The translations under genes and the position numbers were made by a program. This document shows positions 44,042-53,247 of a stretch of 54,214 bases of DNA, piece after piece (position 1 is the stretch's first letter; each line of letters starts with the position of its first letter). Where the stretch lies: positions 1 to 54,214 of the forward strand of contig NZ_AHJE01000172.1 in assembly GCF_000243095.1 (NCBI RefSeq). The letters run 5' to 3'. The notes beneath the pieces are model-generated. The model was not told the DNA's origin, searched no databases, and saw only the letters and a program-made list of their open reading frames with translations. The DNA comes from Cupriavidus basilensis OR16 (GTDB lineage Bacteria; Pseudomonadota; Gammaproteobacteria; Burkholderiales; Burkholderiaceae).

Positions 44042-45113
44042 TCAAAAAATGTGGTTGACGCCAATGCTCATCGCGCTGTTGCCGGCGCCGGCATTGCCAA
44101 CATCGTTCGCATTCCAGACCCGATAGAAACCGGTCGCCGCGGTATTCGGCGCGTTGTTCCGGATATGCGCGTAAGACGTGTAGAGGCTGGTCCGCTTGGA
44201 CAGGTCATAGACATAGCCGACGGCGAACTGCTGGGCATCGTTGTTAGCCGCAGTGCGATCGTTCTTGTAGATGTAGGAGAGGATGGCGCGCCCCGGACCA
44301 ATTGGCACGGAAGCCCCGACCAGCACATCCTCCGACTTGTAGTTGGGCGTGCCAGGAACGATCGCGCCGCGATTGACGACATAGTTGAAGTAGCCCGTTG
44401 CAACGCCGAAATCGTACTTCGCGCCGAAGAAGACCTCGCGGGCATTCTTGCCCGGGCCGTTGGCATCCTGGGCATCGGCGTAAGCCAGCTTCGCCTTGAA
44501 CGGGCCACGCGTATAACCGATCGATGCGCCAAACTGGCTGTTGGTATTGGTGCTTCCGGGGACCTCGCCGAAGCTGTACGACACTTCGCCTTCGAGGCCC
44601 GCCAGCGAGCCAGGCAGGTTGTATTTCACCGCATTGTCGAAACGGTTGCTGCCGCCACGCCCGCCCGCCCGCCGAAATCAGGTTGGCGGACGTGCCGGCC
44701 AGGCCCGTGACGAAGGGATCCATCTCGACCTGGGCGTAGGCCAGCGTCGTGTACTGGCGCCCCAGGGTCAGCCGACCATAACGCGAGTCCAGTCCCAGGT
44801 AGGACTGGCGGCCAAACAACAGGCCGCCCTGCCCCGAAGCGCCCGTGTCCATCAGGATGCCCGCTTCCAGCGTGAAGAAGGCGGCCAATCCGCCTCCCAA
44901 TTCTTCCCGCCCGCGCATGCCAACGCGGGATCCCGCCATCATCCCGCTGGTGACCTTGGTCACGGAACCGGCGGCGGCACCACTTTCGCGGACAACGCCC
45001 ATGTCCGTCACGCCATAGAGGGTCACGCTGGACGACTGCGCCCAGGCCCCGCTCATTCCCGCCGTTGCGCCGATTGCTCCCACTGCGCCAAACACCACCC
45101 ATGCCCGCTTCAT
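44042..45113 (-). pseudogene. Gram-negative general porin with frameshift at a GGGC repeat
   Basis: N-terminal part: signal peptide (MKRAWVVFGAVGAIGATAG), then SSVTLYGVTDMGV and the loop region FGRQSYLGLDSRYGRLTLGRQYT up to LISAGGR. Then, one frame over, comes VKYNLPGSLAGLEGEVSYSFGE to the end MSIGVNHIF, the expected C-terminal beta-strand with Phe. The break is at 44658-44670, where GGGC (coding strand) is present three times; two would restore GGRGGSNRFDNAVKYN. The repaired protein is about 355 aa. GGAGGGAAGG precedes the start. It could be an OFF phase variant, a null or an error. Confidence 0.87.
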
Positions 45114-45471
45114 TGCCTTCCCTCCAGCCGTTCGAATCGAATCGTTTTGATGGCAGGAGAGACGGGGCTTCCCATCCCTCCCGGACCCGCCCTGCACGCG
45201 AAGCTGCCCCTGGTCGCGGGCAGCTTCGGCAACCACGCTAGAAATCTATAAACTCCATAACTCCATACAAATCCGGATCCGGCACGCACGAAGCCCTCCC
45301 CGGCGCCGAAGCGGCGGGAAAAACACGGTGCGTTGCGATTTCAGGGACGGCTGCGTGGCTACGTGGCCCGCCCGGATGCTCTGGCTAGATCACAGCAAGC
45401 CGGAGAAATGCCCGACCGTGAGGGAACGCAGCAAGGCCGCCATCTGGCCTTTACGCCCGCCGGCAAGACGA

Positions 45472-46461
45472 CTAATCCGCCTGGATGCCGAATTCCTTGA
45501 CCAGCTTGCCGTAGCGCGCATAGTCCGAGGCAATGAGCTTGCCCAGCGTGGCCGGGTCGCTACCCTGGGCCGTCACGGCAATGGTGGCCATGCGGGCAAC
45601 CACGTCGGGCATCTTCAGGATTTCGTTGAAGTGGCCGTTCAGCGTGCGCACAAGCTCGGCCGGCATGCCCTTCGGCCCGACCACGGCTTGCCAGGCCCCG
45701 ACCTCGGCGTCCTTGTATCCCAACTCGGCAAGCGTCGGCACGTTGGGCGCGAACGGCGAGCGCTTCTGGTCGGCCACGGCAAGGGGCATCAGCTTGCCGG
45801 AGGGGAAATATTGCGCAACCGGGCCCAGCGTCGAGTACATCATCGGGACCTGGCCCCCAAGCAGATCGACGACCGCCGGTGCGCTGCCGCGATAGGGCAC
45901 CTGCATGATCTTGACGCCCGCCGACTTGTTGAAGAGCTCGGCAAGGATCTGCATCGGCGAACCGCTGCCGGGGCTGGCATAGCTCTGCAAGCTGCCCGAC
46001 TTCGCGTGGGCCACAAGATCTGCCATCTTGTTCACGCCGGAGGCCTTGTTCACGATCACGAACAACGACTGCGTCCCGAGCAGCGCGACTGGCGTCAGGT
46101 CCTTCTGCGGGTCGTAAGACGCGCCAGTGCCCGGGCGCAGCACGTGCGGCGAGATGGAGATGGTATTCGGCGCTAACAGTAGCGTGTAGCCGTCGGCCGC
46201 CGCCTTCGCCACAAACGCCGTGCCGATCGTCCCGCTCGCGCCTGACCGGTTTTCCACCACCACTGGCTGCCCCAGGCGGCCGGTGAGCTTCTCGGCAAAC
46301 AGGCGTGCCAGCACGTCCGTGTCGCCGCCCGCCGGATAGGCCACGACGAGGGTGACGGGCTTGGACGGATAGCCGCCCTGTGCCCAGGCGGCACCGGTGG
46401 CCAGGACGGAGACAACGGCTGCGATGGCAGCCACCACCTTGCGCCTTTCGAAATGCTTCAT
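45472..46461 (-). CDS. Bug/TctC-type periplasmic solute receptor
   Basis: 329 aa from ATG 46461. Signal peptide ending AWA-Q, then PSKPVTLVVAYPAGGDTDVLARLF, VVVENRSGASG and VPTLAELGYKDAEVGAWQAVVGP. It is divergent from a GntR/FCD regulator and has a 23-bp dyad in its promoter. The 358-bp gap between its stop-side end and the porin start holds no gene, only an AT-rich porin promoter region. Confidence 0.93.
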   Translation of the reverse strand: MKHFERRKVVAAIAAVVSVLATGAAWAQGGYPSKPVTLVVAYPAGGDTDVLARLFAEKLTGRLGQPVVVENRSGASGTIGTAFVAKAAADGYTLLLAPNTISISPHVLRPGTGASYDPQKDLTPVALLGTQSLFVIVNKASGVNKMADLVAHAKSGSLQSYASPGSGSPMQILAELFNKSAGVKIMQVPYRGSAPAVVDLLGGQVPMMYSTLGPVAQYFPSGKLMPLAVADQKRSPFAPNVPTLAELGYKDAEVGAWQAVVGPKGMPAELVRTLNGHFNEILKMPDVVARMATIAVTAQGSDPATLGKLIASDYARYGKLVKEFGIQAD

Positions 46462-46561
46462 GACAACCCTCTGGAAGTTATTCAGACCTGCACATACACG
46501 CTCTTGGTCACGCAGCCTCATTCGCCATGAGGCACCCTTTGCCATGCCGTCCCGCTGTTCA

Positions 46562-46590
46562 TATATGAAACAACGTTTCACATAACAAGT
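46562..46590. promoter_or_regulatory. Dyad plus ACATAACAAGT motif upstream of the Bug gene
   Basis: TATATGAAAC-AAC-GTTTCACATA is a 23-bp inverted repeat with one mismatch. It is immediately followed by AACAAGT, giving ACATAACAAGT, which recurs exactly at 49041 before the esterase gene. It lies in the 425-bp divergent region between the Bug and GntR genes, which otherwise holds no gene. Confidence 0.55.
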
Positions 46591-46886
46591 TAAAAAAATT
46601 ATAAATTCTCTTCAATCAAATAAACGCTGGTGTATACCCGGGGCCAACAGGAAACATGCCGAGCGTGGGAAAGCATGGGAGGCAAGCACAGAGGGCTGCG
46701 GACACTTGAGTACCGTTTTGCTTACACCCGCTTTGCAGGTACGAAGCCGTGTCTGGCGGCGGCTACCCCACTAACTCACAATTTCGTTGAACACCGATAA
46801 TTTATGAAGGATGGCCTCAGGTATATAATTCTGTGCTCTTGAGTTTTTCCCGGAACCCCGCCGAGACTCACCAAAGAAGAGAGATC

Positions 46887-47603
46887 ATGCGGACCACAGA
46901 CTTGCTGCATAGGCTGCAGAACACCGAACCCGCTCCAGCGCAGACCATCTCCGAGAGGGCGTATCAGTTGCTGCGCGCGGACATCATCGCGGGCGGCCTG
47001 GCCCCCGGCGAAAAGCTGCGCCTCCAGGCGCTGCAACAGCGCTACGAACTGGGTGTCAGCCCGATTCGCGAGGCGCTGATGCTGCTCTGCGGCGAAGGGC
47101 TCGTCAGCAATGAAGGCCAGCGTGGGTTCAGCGTCTCGCCGCTGTCCAGGAGCGACCTGCTTGACCTGATGGGCGCGCGCACGTCGATCGAGTTGTTGCT
47201 GCTGGAAGATGCCATCGCGCACGGCGACGACGATTGGGGGGCGAACATCATGGCGGCCTACTACAAGCTGACCAAGGCCCGGCTCCCGACGGATGCTTCG
47301 GATACCGCCGCGGTCGAACTCTGGGAATCGGCGCATCGCCGCTTTCATTTCGCGCTGGTCTGCGCGGCCACGTCGAAATGGCTGCTGCGCATCGACGAAC
47401 AACTGGTGGATCATTCGGAGCGCTATCGCCGTATCCGCCTGGCTTATCCGCGCTCCAGCAAGGAGCTGGCCAACGATGTCCTCAAGGAACACCTGGACCT
47501 GATGGAAGCTGTCCTCGCCCGCGACACCGCGAAGGCCTCCAAGCTGCTGCGCCAGCACCTGATGCGCACGGCCGACGTACTCAGCAAACGCTTCGCGGAG
47601 TAG
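46887..47603 (+). CDS. GntR-family regulator, FadR/FCD subfamily
   Basis: 238 aa. The winged helix is ISERAYQLLRADIIAGGLAPGEKLRLQALQQRYELGVSPIREAL, followed by an FCD effector domain with His/Asp metal ligands (HRRFHFAL, EHLDLMEAV). ATG 46887 follows AGAGAGATC and is favoured over an ATG 18 codons earlier. It is divergent from a Bug receptor and convergent with ridA, and probably regulates the Bug gene and perhaps the esterase operon. Confidence 0.9.
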   Translation: MRTTDLLHRLQNTEPAPAQTISERAYQLLRADIIAGGLAPGEKLRLQALQQRYELGVSPIREALMLLCGEGLVSNEGQRGFSVSPLSRSDLLDLMGARTSIELLLLEDAIAHGDDDWGANIMAAYYKLTKARLPTDASDTAAVELWESAHRRFHFALVCAATSKWLLRIDEQLVDHSERYRRIRLAYPRSSKELANDVLKEHLDLMEAVLARDTAKASKLLRQHLMRTADVLSKRFAE

Positions 47604-47678
47604 CCCGCGCCGCCGGTCAACGCTGCCATGCGCTGCCCGGCTCGTGGGCGGCGCGCGCGTGGTTGCTTGTTTGCGTTC

Positions 47679-48068
47679 TTAGCCAGCTTGCACGGAAGAC
47701 AGTGAAACATAGGCAACGATCTCGATGCGCATGCCAGGCACCACCAGCGCCTTGGCAATCACGGTCGAGCGGTTTGGATATGGCATTGCAAAGAACTCCC
47801 GATACACGGCATCGACAACGGGCACGTCGCCGGCATCCACCAGCGTGACCAGCACCTGCGCAACACACGACAGATCCGCGCCCGCGGCCTCGGCCGCCAT
47901 CCGCAGGTTCTCGAAAGTGAGCCGCGCCTGTTGCGCGATGTCCCCGGTATCGACCGAGCCATCGCGGCGAACCGGCCCATGCGCCGTGAACAGCAGCCCT
48001 GCCGCCTTGGTGGCCCAAGAGAAGGGCTGGCCCGGCACGGGCAGGCCGATATCGATCACCTCTTTCAT
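47679..48068 (-). CDS. RidA/YjgF-family protein
   Basis: 129 aa, normal RidA size. Visible are ARLTFENLRMAAEAAGADLSCVAQVLVTL, then NRSTVIAKALVVPGMRIEIVAYVS; the Arg of PGMRIEI is the imine-binding residue of active RidA. Such proteins deaminate reactive enamine/imine intermediates. ATG 48068 overlaps the esterase stop (ATGA), so both come from one operon and may act on the same nitrogen compound. Confidence 0.9.
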   Translation of the reverse strand: MKEVIDIGLPVPGQPFSWATKAAGLLFTAHGPVRRDGSVDTGDIAQQARLTFENLRMAAEAAGADLSCVAQVLVTLVDAGDVPVVDAVYREFFAMPYPNRSTVIAKALVVPGMRIEIVAYVSLSSVQAG

Positions 48069-48969
48069 TGCGACGTCTCCTTGACGAGCGCGGAAAGCCG
48101 CGCGAACCACGGATGCGAGGGATCCCTCAGCGCAGTGTGCGTTTGGAAGTGATCCTCCCCTTGGTGCACATGGCATGCGACCGGGCCGGCCTGGCAAGCC
48201 AGCATGGCGCGCAGGCGGCGGTTGGAGTGAATCACGCGCTCGCTATCGTGCTCGCCGTAGCTCAGGATCATGGGGACGGTGTTGCCTGCGGCCCAGCACA
48301 ATGGGCTCATCACCGCGTCGAGATCGGGCGCTTCCAGCAGCATGGTATAGACCCGGTCCTCCAGGCTTTGCGGCACCGGGCTCGGATGATGAAGATCCAT
48401 GATGCCGCTGATCGGCAGGCAACCTCGGATCGCCTCGGGCCCGACACCGGCCGCGCGCAAGGCCGGTGTACGCAGCGCCGCCACTTGCCGCGATCCCGCC
48501 CCCGGCGGAATGCCCGGCCAGGTAAAGCCGGCTCGCCGGGCAATTCCGCCAGCAGCGCCACGGCGTCGTCGAATGCCGCGGGCAAGCGATGCGCCGGCGC
48601 CAGCCGATAGGTCGGCGCAACCAGCACCATGCCCAGGCGAATCACGTTGGATGCCAGGAAGGAAACGTACTCCTTGTAGCCATTCGTCCATCCCCCGCCG
48701 TGCCAGAACACAAGCACGGGCGCGTTGCGCAAGGTGTTGGCGGTAAACACGTCATAGCTGTGCTGGCGATCCGTTCCATAGCGCAGGTGACGCACCGCCA
48801 CGATGCCGTCGGGCAGATCCTGGGACCAGTCCAATACGGTCTGCTCGTATGCGCGGGCCGCCTCGGTGGGCAGTTGCGGCTGCGGTTCAAGGGAAGTTGG
48901 GTCTGGAGTATTCAATCTGGTCTCGGTCGAATCGGCGTCTCTCGCCGCTTGTTCTTGCTTGGGTGTCAC
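48065..48969 (-). pseudogene. Alpha/beta-hydrolase esterase with two frameshifts
   Basis: Three reading frames add up to one esterase of about 300 aa. Part 1: VLVFWHGGGWTNGYKEYVSFLA (oxyanion hole) to LLAELPGEP. Part 2, another frame: YLAGHSAGGGIAAS, the nucleophile Ser elbow. Part 3, the third frame: VAALRTPALRAAGVGPEAIRGCLPISGIMDLHHPSP to the His-bearing HQGEDHFQTH. The breaks are near 48524-48530 and 48483-48490. The start is GTG at 48969. Relatives include kynurenine formamidase-like hydrolases; the co-operonic RidA suggests an amide or enamine substrate. Confidence 0.85.
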
Positions 48970-49026
48970 GCAGGCGGCGAAGCGCGGCCTGCCATGCCGG
49001 TGGCCGGCGCGCCCGCGTGCTCAACA

Positions 49027-49051
49027 ATGTATTTAAATATACATAACAAGT
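49027..49051. promoter_or_regulatory. Dyad plus ACATAACAAGT motif upstream of the esterase gene
   Basis: ATGTAT-TTAAAT-ATACAT is an inverted repeat ending in ACATAACAAGT, the same 11 bases found after the dyad upstream of the Bug gene at 46580. A TTATAAATT element also lies further upstream in both promoters. Shared control by the GntR regulator between them is likely. Confidence 0.5.
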
Positions 49052-49171
49052 CAACAGACACAAACAACTAACATTTATAAATTATCGCAAAACACACAAT
49101 TCGACGATCGGAGCGCCGCGAGCGCAGTGCTGCCGGGACTGGCATGAAGGGGGAAACGACCAGGCGGCTAG

Positions 49172-49197
49172 GGGCAGGAGCCGCCAAGCGGCTGCCC
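49172..49197 (-). terminator. Hairpin after the DUF4440 gene
   Basis: AGCCGC-TTG-GCGGCT inside an outer GGGC/GCCC pair, starting 3 bp after the DUF4440 stop on the minus strand. It has no clear T-tract, so termination is tentative. Confidence 0.4.
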
Positions 49198-49199
49198 GA

Positions 49200-49604
49200 T
49201 TACACGGGTTTTTCCGCGAAGCTCTCGGTTGGCGTGCCCTGGTGAAACGACATCTGCCAACCCTTGGCGGTCAGCGTCCAGATCGAGGTGCGCAGGGTGT
49301 GCCGGTCCAGCCGGTTGTCCGGCTGCTGGCAGGCGGACCGGTAGTTCAGCATGGCCACGCCTGGCCCTAGCGTGCGCAGCGAGAAGTCCTGCGCCCAGAT
49401 CGTGCCCGTGGCGGCTTCGTTGGGCAGTTCATCCAGTGTGTCGGCCTTGGTGTAGATGCCGCCGGAGCGGCCGAACTCCAGGAAGTCCTCGTGCAGCAGC
49501 GCGTCCAGCCGGTGACGGTCGCCGCGCGCGGCGGGACGGTGCAGTTCGGTTTCGAGTTGCCGGAGCAAGGGCAGCAAATCGATCTCTTGGTTCTCGTTGT
49601 TCAT
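49200..49604 (-). CDS. DUF4440/SnoaL-like NTF2-fold protein
   Basis: 134 aa with a single NTF2-like cone: LLRQLETELHRP, DALLHEDFLEFGRSGGIYTKAD, then WAQDFSLRTLGPGVAMLNYRS and WQMSFHQGTPT. Such proteins act as small isomerases, hydrolases or ligand binders, and the function here is unknown. AAGGAG precedes the ATG at 49604. It ends in a hairpin. Confidence 0.85.
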   Translation of the reverse strand: MNNENQEIDLLPLLRQLETELHRPAARGDRHRLDALLHEDFLEFGRSGGIYTKADTLDELPNEAATGTIWAQDFSLRTLGPGVAMLNYRSACQQPDNRLDRHTLRTSIWTLTAKGWQMSFHQGTPTESFAEKPV

Positions 49605-49664
49605 ATCGTGGTGCTCCTTGGCGTTCCCCGGCGCAGCGTTCCCGCCAGCGCTCAGCATCCTGCA

Positions 49665-50442
49665 TCACTGCGCATCGTCGTCCATGCCAATCGCAGTCGT
49701 ATCGATTCTCTCAACCTTTCCTTTTTGCCGCACCTCGGTGCGCAGCACGAACGCTTCCGTCGGGCAGTACCAGTCAGTGACGCTCATGACCGCTGGGTCG
49801 GTCTGGATCAGCTCATCGCCCATCATCAAGGGCCCCAGCGAGGTGCGCTTTTCGTAAGTGATCGGCATGCATTCGCGGCGGCCCAGCGTGGTCTCGATGG
49901 TTTGCGCGCGGCCGACGCGCCGCTCGCCTACCGAGACCGAGGCCGATGGCGCGCGAATGGTCGTGACCATCTCGTCCGTTGCCAGGCTGTGGATCTCGAG
50001 ATCCAGGCTCGAACTGAGCGTCTCGCCCGGCAGCACCACGCCCTCCCTGGCTGCTCACGCTGCCCACCGAACCGGCGGTCGCCCCGCGCTCGAAGCTCAT
50101 CTTGTGGACCTGGTCCATCACGACCGGCGGGCCCATCATGGCCGCCAGCGCCGACTTCGAATGGATCGACAGCCAGGCGCTGCAGCCATTCTCCGTGAGC
50201 GTGGGGTGCCGGATGGTCATGGTGATCGACATCGGCATGTCGCCACTGGCCTCCATCTGCGCCCGCGCGCCGGACTGGAACCACGGCGCGTCGCAGATGG
50301 TGCCGGGCACACCCTCCGCCGGGCTGTCGGTGCGGCTTTGCTGCGCCGGGGCGGCATTGGCAAGCCCCCATAGCAGCAATGGAAATAGCATCGCACCCAG
50401 CCGCCTGAAGGCGGGCTTCGGCCCGTGAGGGTAAGCAGTCAT
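49665..50442 (-). pseudogene. Secreted hypothetical protein, frameshifted
   Basis: A signal peptide (RRLGAMLFPLLLWGLANAAPAQ) is followed by a domain with CDAPWFQSGARAQMEASGD and MTIRHPTLTENGCSAWL. Near 50043-50050, in a GGGAGGG stretch, the frame is lost. VVLPGETLSSSLDLEIHSLA continues one frame over to MDDDAQ. Repaired length is about 258 aa. I do not recognise the family; the paired Cys and many beta-strand stretches suggest a periplasmic beta protein. Confidence 0.65.
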
Positions 50443-50602
50443 GTCGTGTCCCGAGCAAAAAACCTGCCGCTGGCGCTTTCCCATGCATCAGGGTTTCCAC
50501 CCGGACGGGCCGCCAGTACGCCCAGAAGGTAGCACTTGGCATGGCGCCCCACAATCCGGATTGGCGCCAGCAGCAAAGAATCCAACCCCAGGAAGAAAAT
50601 GC

Positions 50603-51184
50603 CTAATTCGACCCTCGGCCGGATGGCGGCGGAACGGGTGCCACCGGGCCGGGACGGCTACCGAATACGGGGTAAGGCACGCCGCGCGCCGGATCCGCCG
50701 TGGTCTGGTCGACCACGATCTCCACGTCGGCGACTTCGCGCAGTGCCGCCATGAAGGGCTGCCCGGGGAAGCCCCGCCCTACACAGCCCTGCACCAGCAG
50801 CCAGCGGCCCCGCACGGTGAGCCACAGCGTGGATTCCTGCCAGCTCGGCAGCGCGATCGACAGCGACCGCAGGCGGCGCTGCGTGCTTTCCACGATCTCC
50901 TGCTCATACTGGTAGGAATTGCCCAGACGGCAGCGGCCTTCGACATAGCAGTGGTTGCCGTCCTCGATCCGGTGATGGGCGTCGCGCCGCCATTGTGCCT
51001 CGTCCACGCGAGGCCCGAGCGGCTCCGGGCAATTGGCGATGCGCGACGAGATCGGGAAGAAGGGGTCGTGGCCACGGTTTTCCTGGTCGCTGTCGGCGCT
51101 GCGCGCCGGCCAGGCCAGCATGGCGGTGGCGGCCAGCGCCGCCATGGCGATCTGTACGGGCAAGGACAAAGGGCGGAAGGGCAC
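50603..51184 (-). CDS. Secreted BON-domain-like hypothetical protein
   Basis: 193 aa from GTG at 51184, which has AAGGAG 6 bp upstream. Signal peptide ending near ARSA, then a Cys-containing region (IANCPEPLGP, CYVEGRCRLG), and a C-terminal BON-like half: LWLTVRGRWLLVQGCVG followed by FMAALREVADVEIVVD. A Pro/Gly-rich tail ends it. Periplasmic, function unknown. Confidence 0.65.
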   Translation of the reverse strand: MPFRPLSLPVQIAMAALAATAMLAWPARSADSDQENRGHDPFFPISSRIANCPEPLGPRVDEAQWRRDAHHRIEDGNHCYVEGRCRLGNSYQYEQEIVESTQRRLRSLSIALPSWQESTLWLTVRGRWLLVQGCVGRGFPGQPFMAALREVADVEIVVDQTTADPARGVPYPVFGSRPGPVAPVPPPSGRGSN

Positions 51185-51272
51185 GGCAAGCTCCTTGATG
51201 GCGGCTCTCGTTTGCGTAGGATAGAACCGGCTGGCAACCGTGCAAAGCCCGGCCATGCGCGAGCGTCCAGGC

Positions 51273-52001
51273 TCAGCCGCCCCGCTTGCGCGCCAGCCAC
51301 GCGCCCCAGAACAGGCTGCCGAAGAAACGTTGCGGCGCGTCATAGCCCGCCTCGGCCAGCAGCGCCTGCACGGCAGCCTCGGAGTGCAGCGGGTCCGCGC
51401 CTTGCAGGATCTTGCCCAGCTTGGCCTGGACTGCGTCGGCGCTGGCGCCTTGCATACGCCAGCGTTCGCCCCACGCCGCGAGCAGCAGCGGCTCGCTGGC
51501 ATAGGCGCGGTAATTGCCGGCGAGGATCAGCGGCGCGCCCGGTTTCAGGCGGGCGGCGATGGCGCGCAAGATCTCGCGTTTGGCTGCGTCCCCCGGCAGG
51601 TGATGCAGCACACCGATCAAGGTGGCAGCGTCGAAACGCAGCGTGGCGGGCAGGTCCTCCACCACGCCCGGCACGGCATGCGTGCGCTCGCCCAGCCCGG
51701 CCTGGGCGACGCGCGCCATGGCGAGGTCCAGCATCGGCTGCGACGGATCGACCGCCGTGAAACGCCACGCCGGCTCCAGCCGGGCCGCGCAAAGGATCTC
51801 CTGCGCCGTGCCGCCGGCGCCGACCACAAGCACCTCGGCCGCGCGCCCGGCGCCGAGCGTTGCCGCCAGCATGCAGGCTGACAGTTCATGGCAGGCATCG
51901 TAGCCAGCCAGCGCGATGCGGCTTTGCTGTTCGTACTCGCCGGCGCGGCTGGGGTCGAATTTGGCTGCGGAATCGGCGGCGGCGGTCTTGTTGGGGGTCA
52001 T
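51273..52001 (-). CDS. Class I SAM-dependent methyltransferase
   Basis: 242 aa with the Rossmann SAM site VLVVGAGGTAQEILCAA near residue 58, then FTAVDPSQPMLDLA, and FDAATLIGVLHHLP as motif IV. The C-terminal part is helical. The substrate is unknown. It is a single gene divergent from the gamma-carbonic anhydrase gene. Confidence 0.9.
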   Translation of the reverse strand: MTPNKTAAADSAAKFDPSRAGEYEQQSRIALAGYDACHELSACMLAATLGAGRAAEVLVVGAGGTAQEILCAARLEPAWRFTAVDPSQPMLDLAMARVAQAGLGERTHAVPGVVEDLPATLRFDAATLIGVLHHLPGDAAKREILRAIAARLKPGAPLILAGNYRAYASEPLLLAAWGERWRMQGASADAVQAKLGKILQGADPLHSEAAVQALLAEAGYDAPQRFFGSLFWGAWLARKRGG

Positions 52002-52095
52002 GGAAGCGTTCCTCTTCGTTCGCTCAGGCTGGTTGCGGGGAGATGGCCCTGAACAGCCTAAAGGGCCGGTCCCGGCGCGACAAGATGAGAATTTA

Positions 52096-52118
52096 TGCTG
52101 GTATGAGACCTACCAGCA
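52096..52118. promoter_or_regulatory. Dyad between methyltransferase and carbonic anhydrase genes
   Basis: TGCTGGTA-TGAGACC-TACCAGCA, a perfect 8-bp inverted repeat with a 7-bp spacer. It sits about midway in the 227-bp divergent gap. Its position suits an operator for either gene. Confidence 0.4.
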
Positions 52119-52228
52119 CAGGGCCCGTCACGCGGGCAATGACGCGGCTGCTGGCGCGCGCCGCCCCGGGCGCGCGAGCGCATCGACGTACAATCTGCGC
52201 ATTCCAAAAATAATCCCAGGAGACAGCG

Positions 52229-52813
52229 ATGGCAGTCATCGGCCCCGATGTGAGCTTGCACCCGTCCGCCTACGTGCATGAGTCGGCTTACCTCTATGGC
52301 AAGATCACGGTACACGAGGGCGCATCGATCTGGATCAATGTGGCGGCGCGCGCCGAAAGCCGGGAAATCGTGATCGGCGCCTACACCAATATCCAGGATT
52401 TCGTGATGCTGCATATCGGCGAGCGCACGCCGACCATCATCGGCAGCCATTGCTCCATCACGCACCACTGCACCATCCACGGCTGCACGATTGGCGACAA
52501 CTGCCTGATCGGCATCAATGCCACCATCATGGACGGTTGCGTGATCGGCGAAAACAGCATCGTCGCCGGGCATGCCTTGCTCAAGGAAGGCACCGTGATC
52601 CCGCCCAATTCCATCGTGATGGGCAGCCCGGGCAAGGTCACGCGCACGCAGAACAACTACCTACGCAACCGGCTGAATGCGTTCTTGTACGCCAGGAACG
52701 CGCAGGCCTATGCGCAGCAGAATTACCGGGTGTGGGAAGGGTCGGCGTTCTCGGCGGAGATGATGCGGGAGGTTGCACGGCTGCAGGCGGAATTGGAGGC
52801 GAGCGACGTTTGA
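52229..52813 (+). CDS. Gamma-carbonic anhydrase/PaaY-like hexapeptide-repeat protein
   Basis: 194 aa of left-handed beta-helix repeats: SAYLYGKITVHEGASIWINV, NIQDFVMLHIGE, SHCSITHHCTIHGCTIGDNC, then a C-terminal helix. Three histidines at the metal positions (MLHIGE, ITHHCTIHG) support a gamma-class carbonic anhydrase or PaaY-type thioesterase. AGGAG lies before the ATG. It forms trimers in the cytoplasm. Which reaction applies is not shown. Confidence 0.92.
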   Translation: MAVIGPDVSLHPSAYVHESAYLYGKITVHEGASIWINVAARAESREIVIGAYTNIQDFVMLHIGERTPTIIGSHCSITHHCTIHGCTIGDNCLIGINATIMDGCVIGENSIVAGHALLKEGTVIPPNSIVMGSPGKVTRTQNNYLRNRLNAFLYARNAQAYAQQNYRVWEGSAFSAEMMREVARLQAELEASDV

Positions 52814-52848
52814 CGCTCGCCACGATCACCGCAGTCAAAGGTTCCCTT

Positions 52849-53247
52849 CTATGCGCCAAGCACGTAGGTCTTGCCGTATTGGGGAAGCAGCGCATCTTCC
52901 GTTAGCAACACCATTGCCTCGCTCATCACTTGTGCAATCAGCATCCGGTCGAATGGATCCTTGTGATTGGCGAAGGTTGGCAAAGACTCGACCAAGAGTG
53001 CGTGTTTTGCCTCGACGGGCAACATCTGGTAGCCCGAGAGGCGGAAGACAACCGCGGCCTGCGCTGCAGTGATGGCTGCTGGCAGCTTGCCGAGCGAACT
53101 CTTGATGGCAATCTCCCAAATGCTGGCGGCGCTGACCCAGATCTCATTTGTGGGCGCCTGGATCAACTCGCGAGCGCGCGGCGAAAGCCTTTCATCGTCA
53201 AAGCTGGCCCAAAGCGCGATATGCGTGTCGAGCAGGAGTTCGGGCAA
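52849..53247 (-). CDS. vapC: VapC-type PIN-domain toxin (ribonuclease)
   Basis: 132 aa. The PIN acids are all present: Asp in LLLDTHIALW, Glu in ASIWEIAIK, Asp in DPFDRMLIAQ and Asp in LLTEDALLPQYG. It would cleave RNA with Mg2+. The only plausible start is TTG at 53247, directly after an in-frame TAA. The normal ATG seems to have been lost when the antitoxin gene was cut short. The toxin fold itself is intact. Confidence 0.88.
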   Translation of the reverse strand: MPELLLDTHIALWASFDDERLSPRARELIQAPTNEIWVSAASIWEIAIKSSLGKLPAAITAAQAAVVFRLSGYQMLPVEAKHALLVESLPTFANHKDPFDRMLIAQVMSEAMVLLTEDALLPQYGKTYVLGA

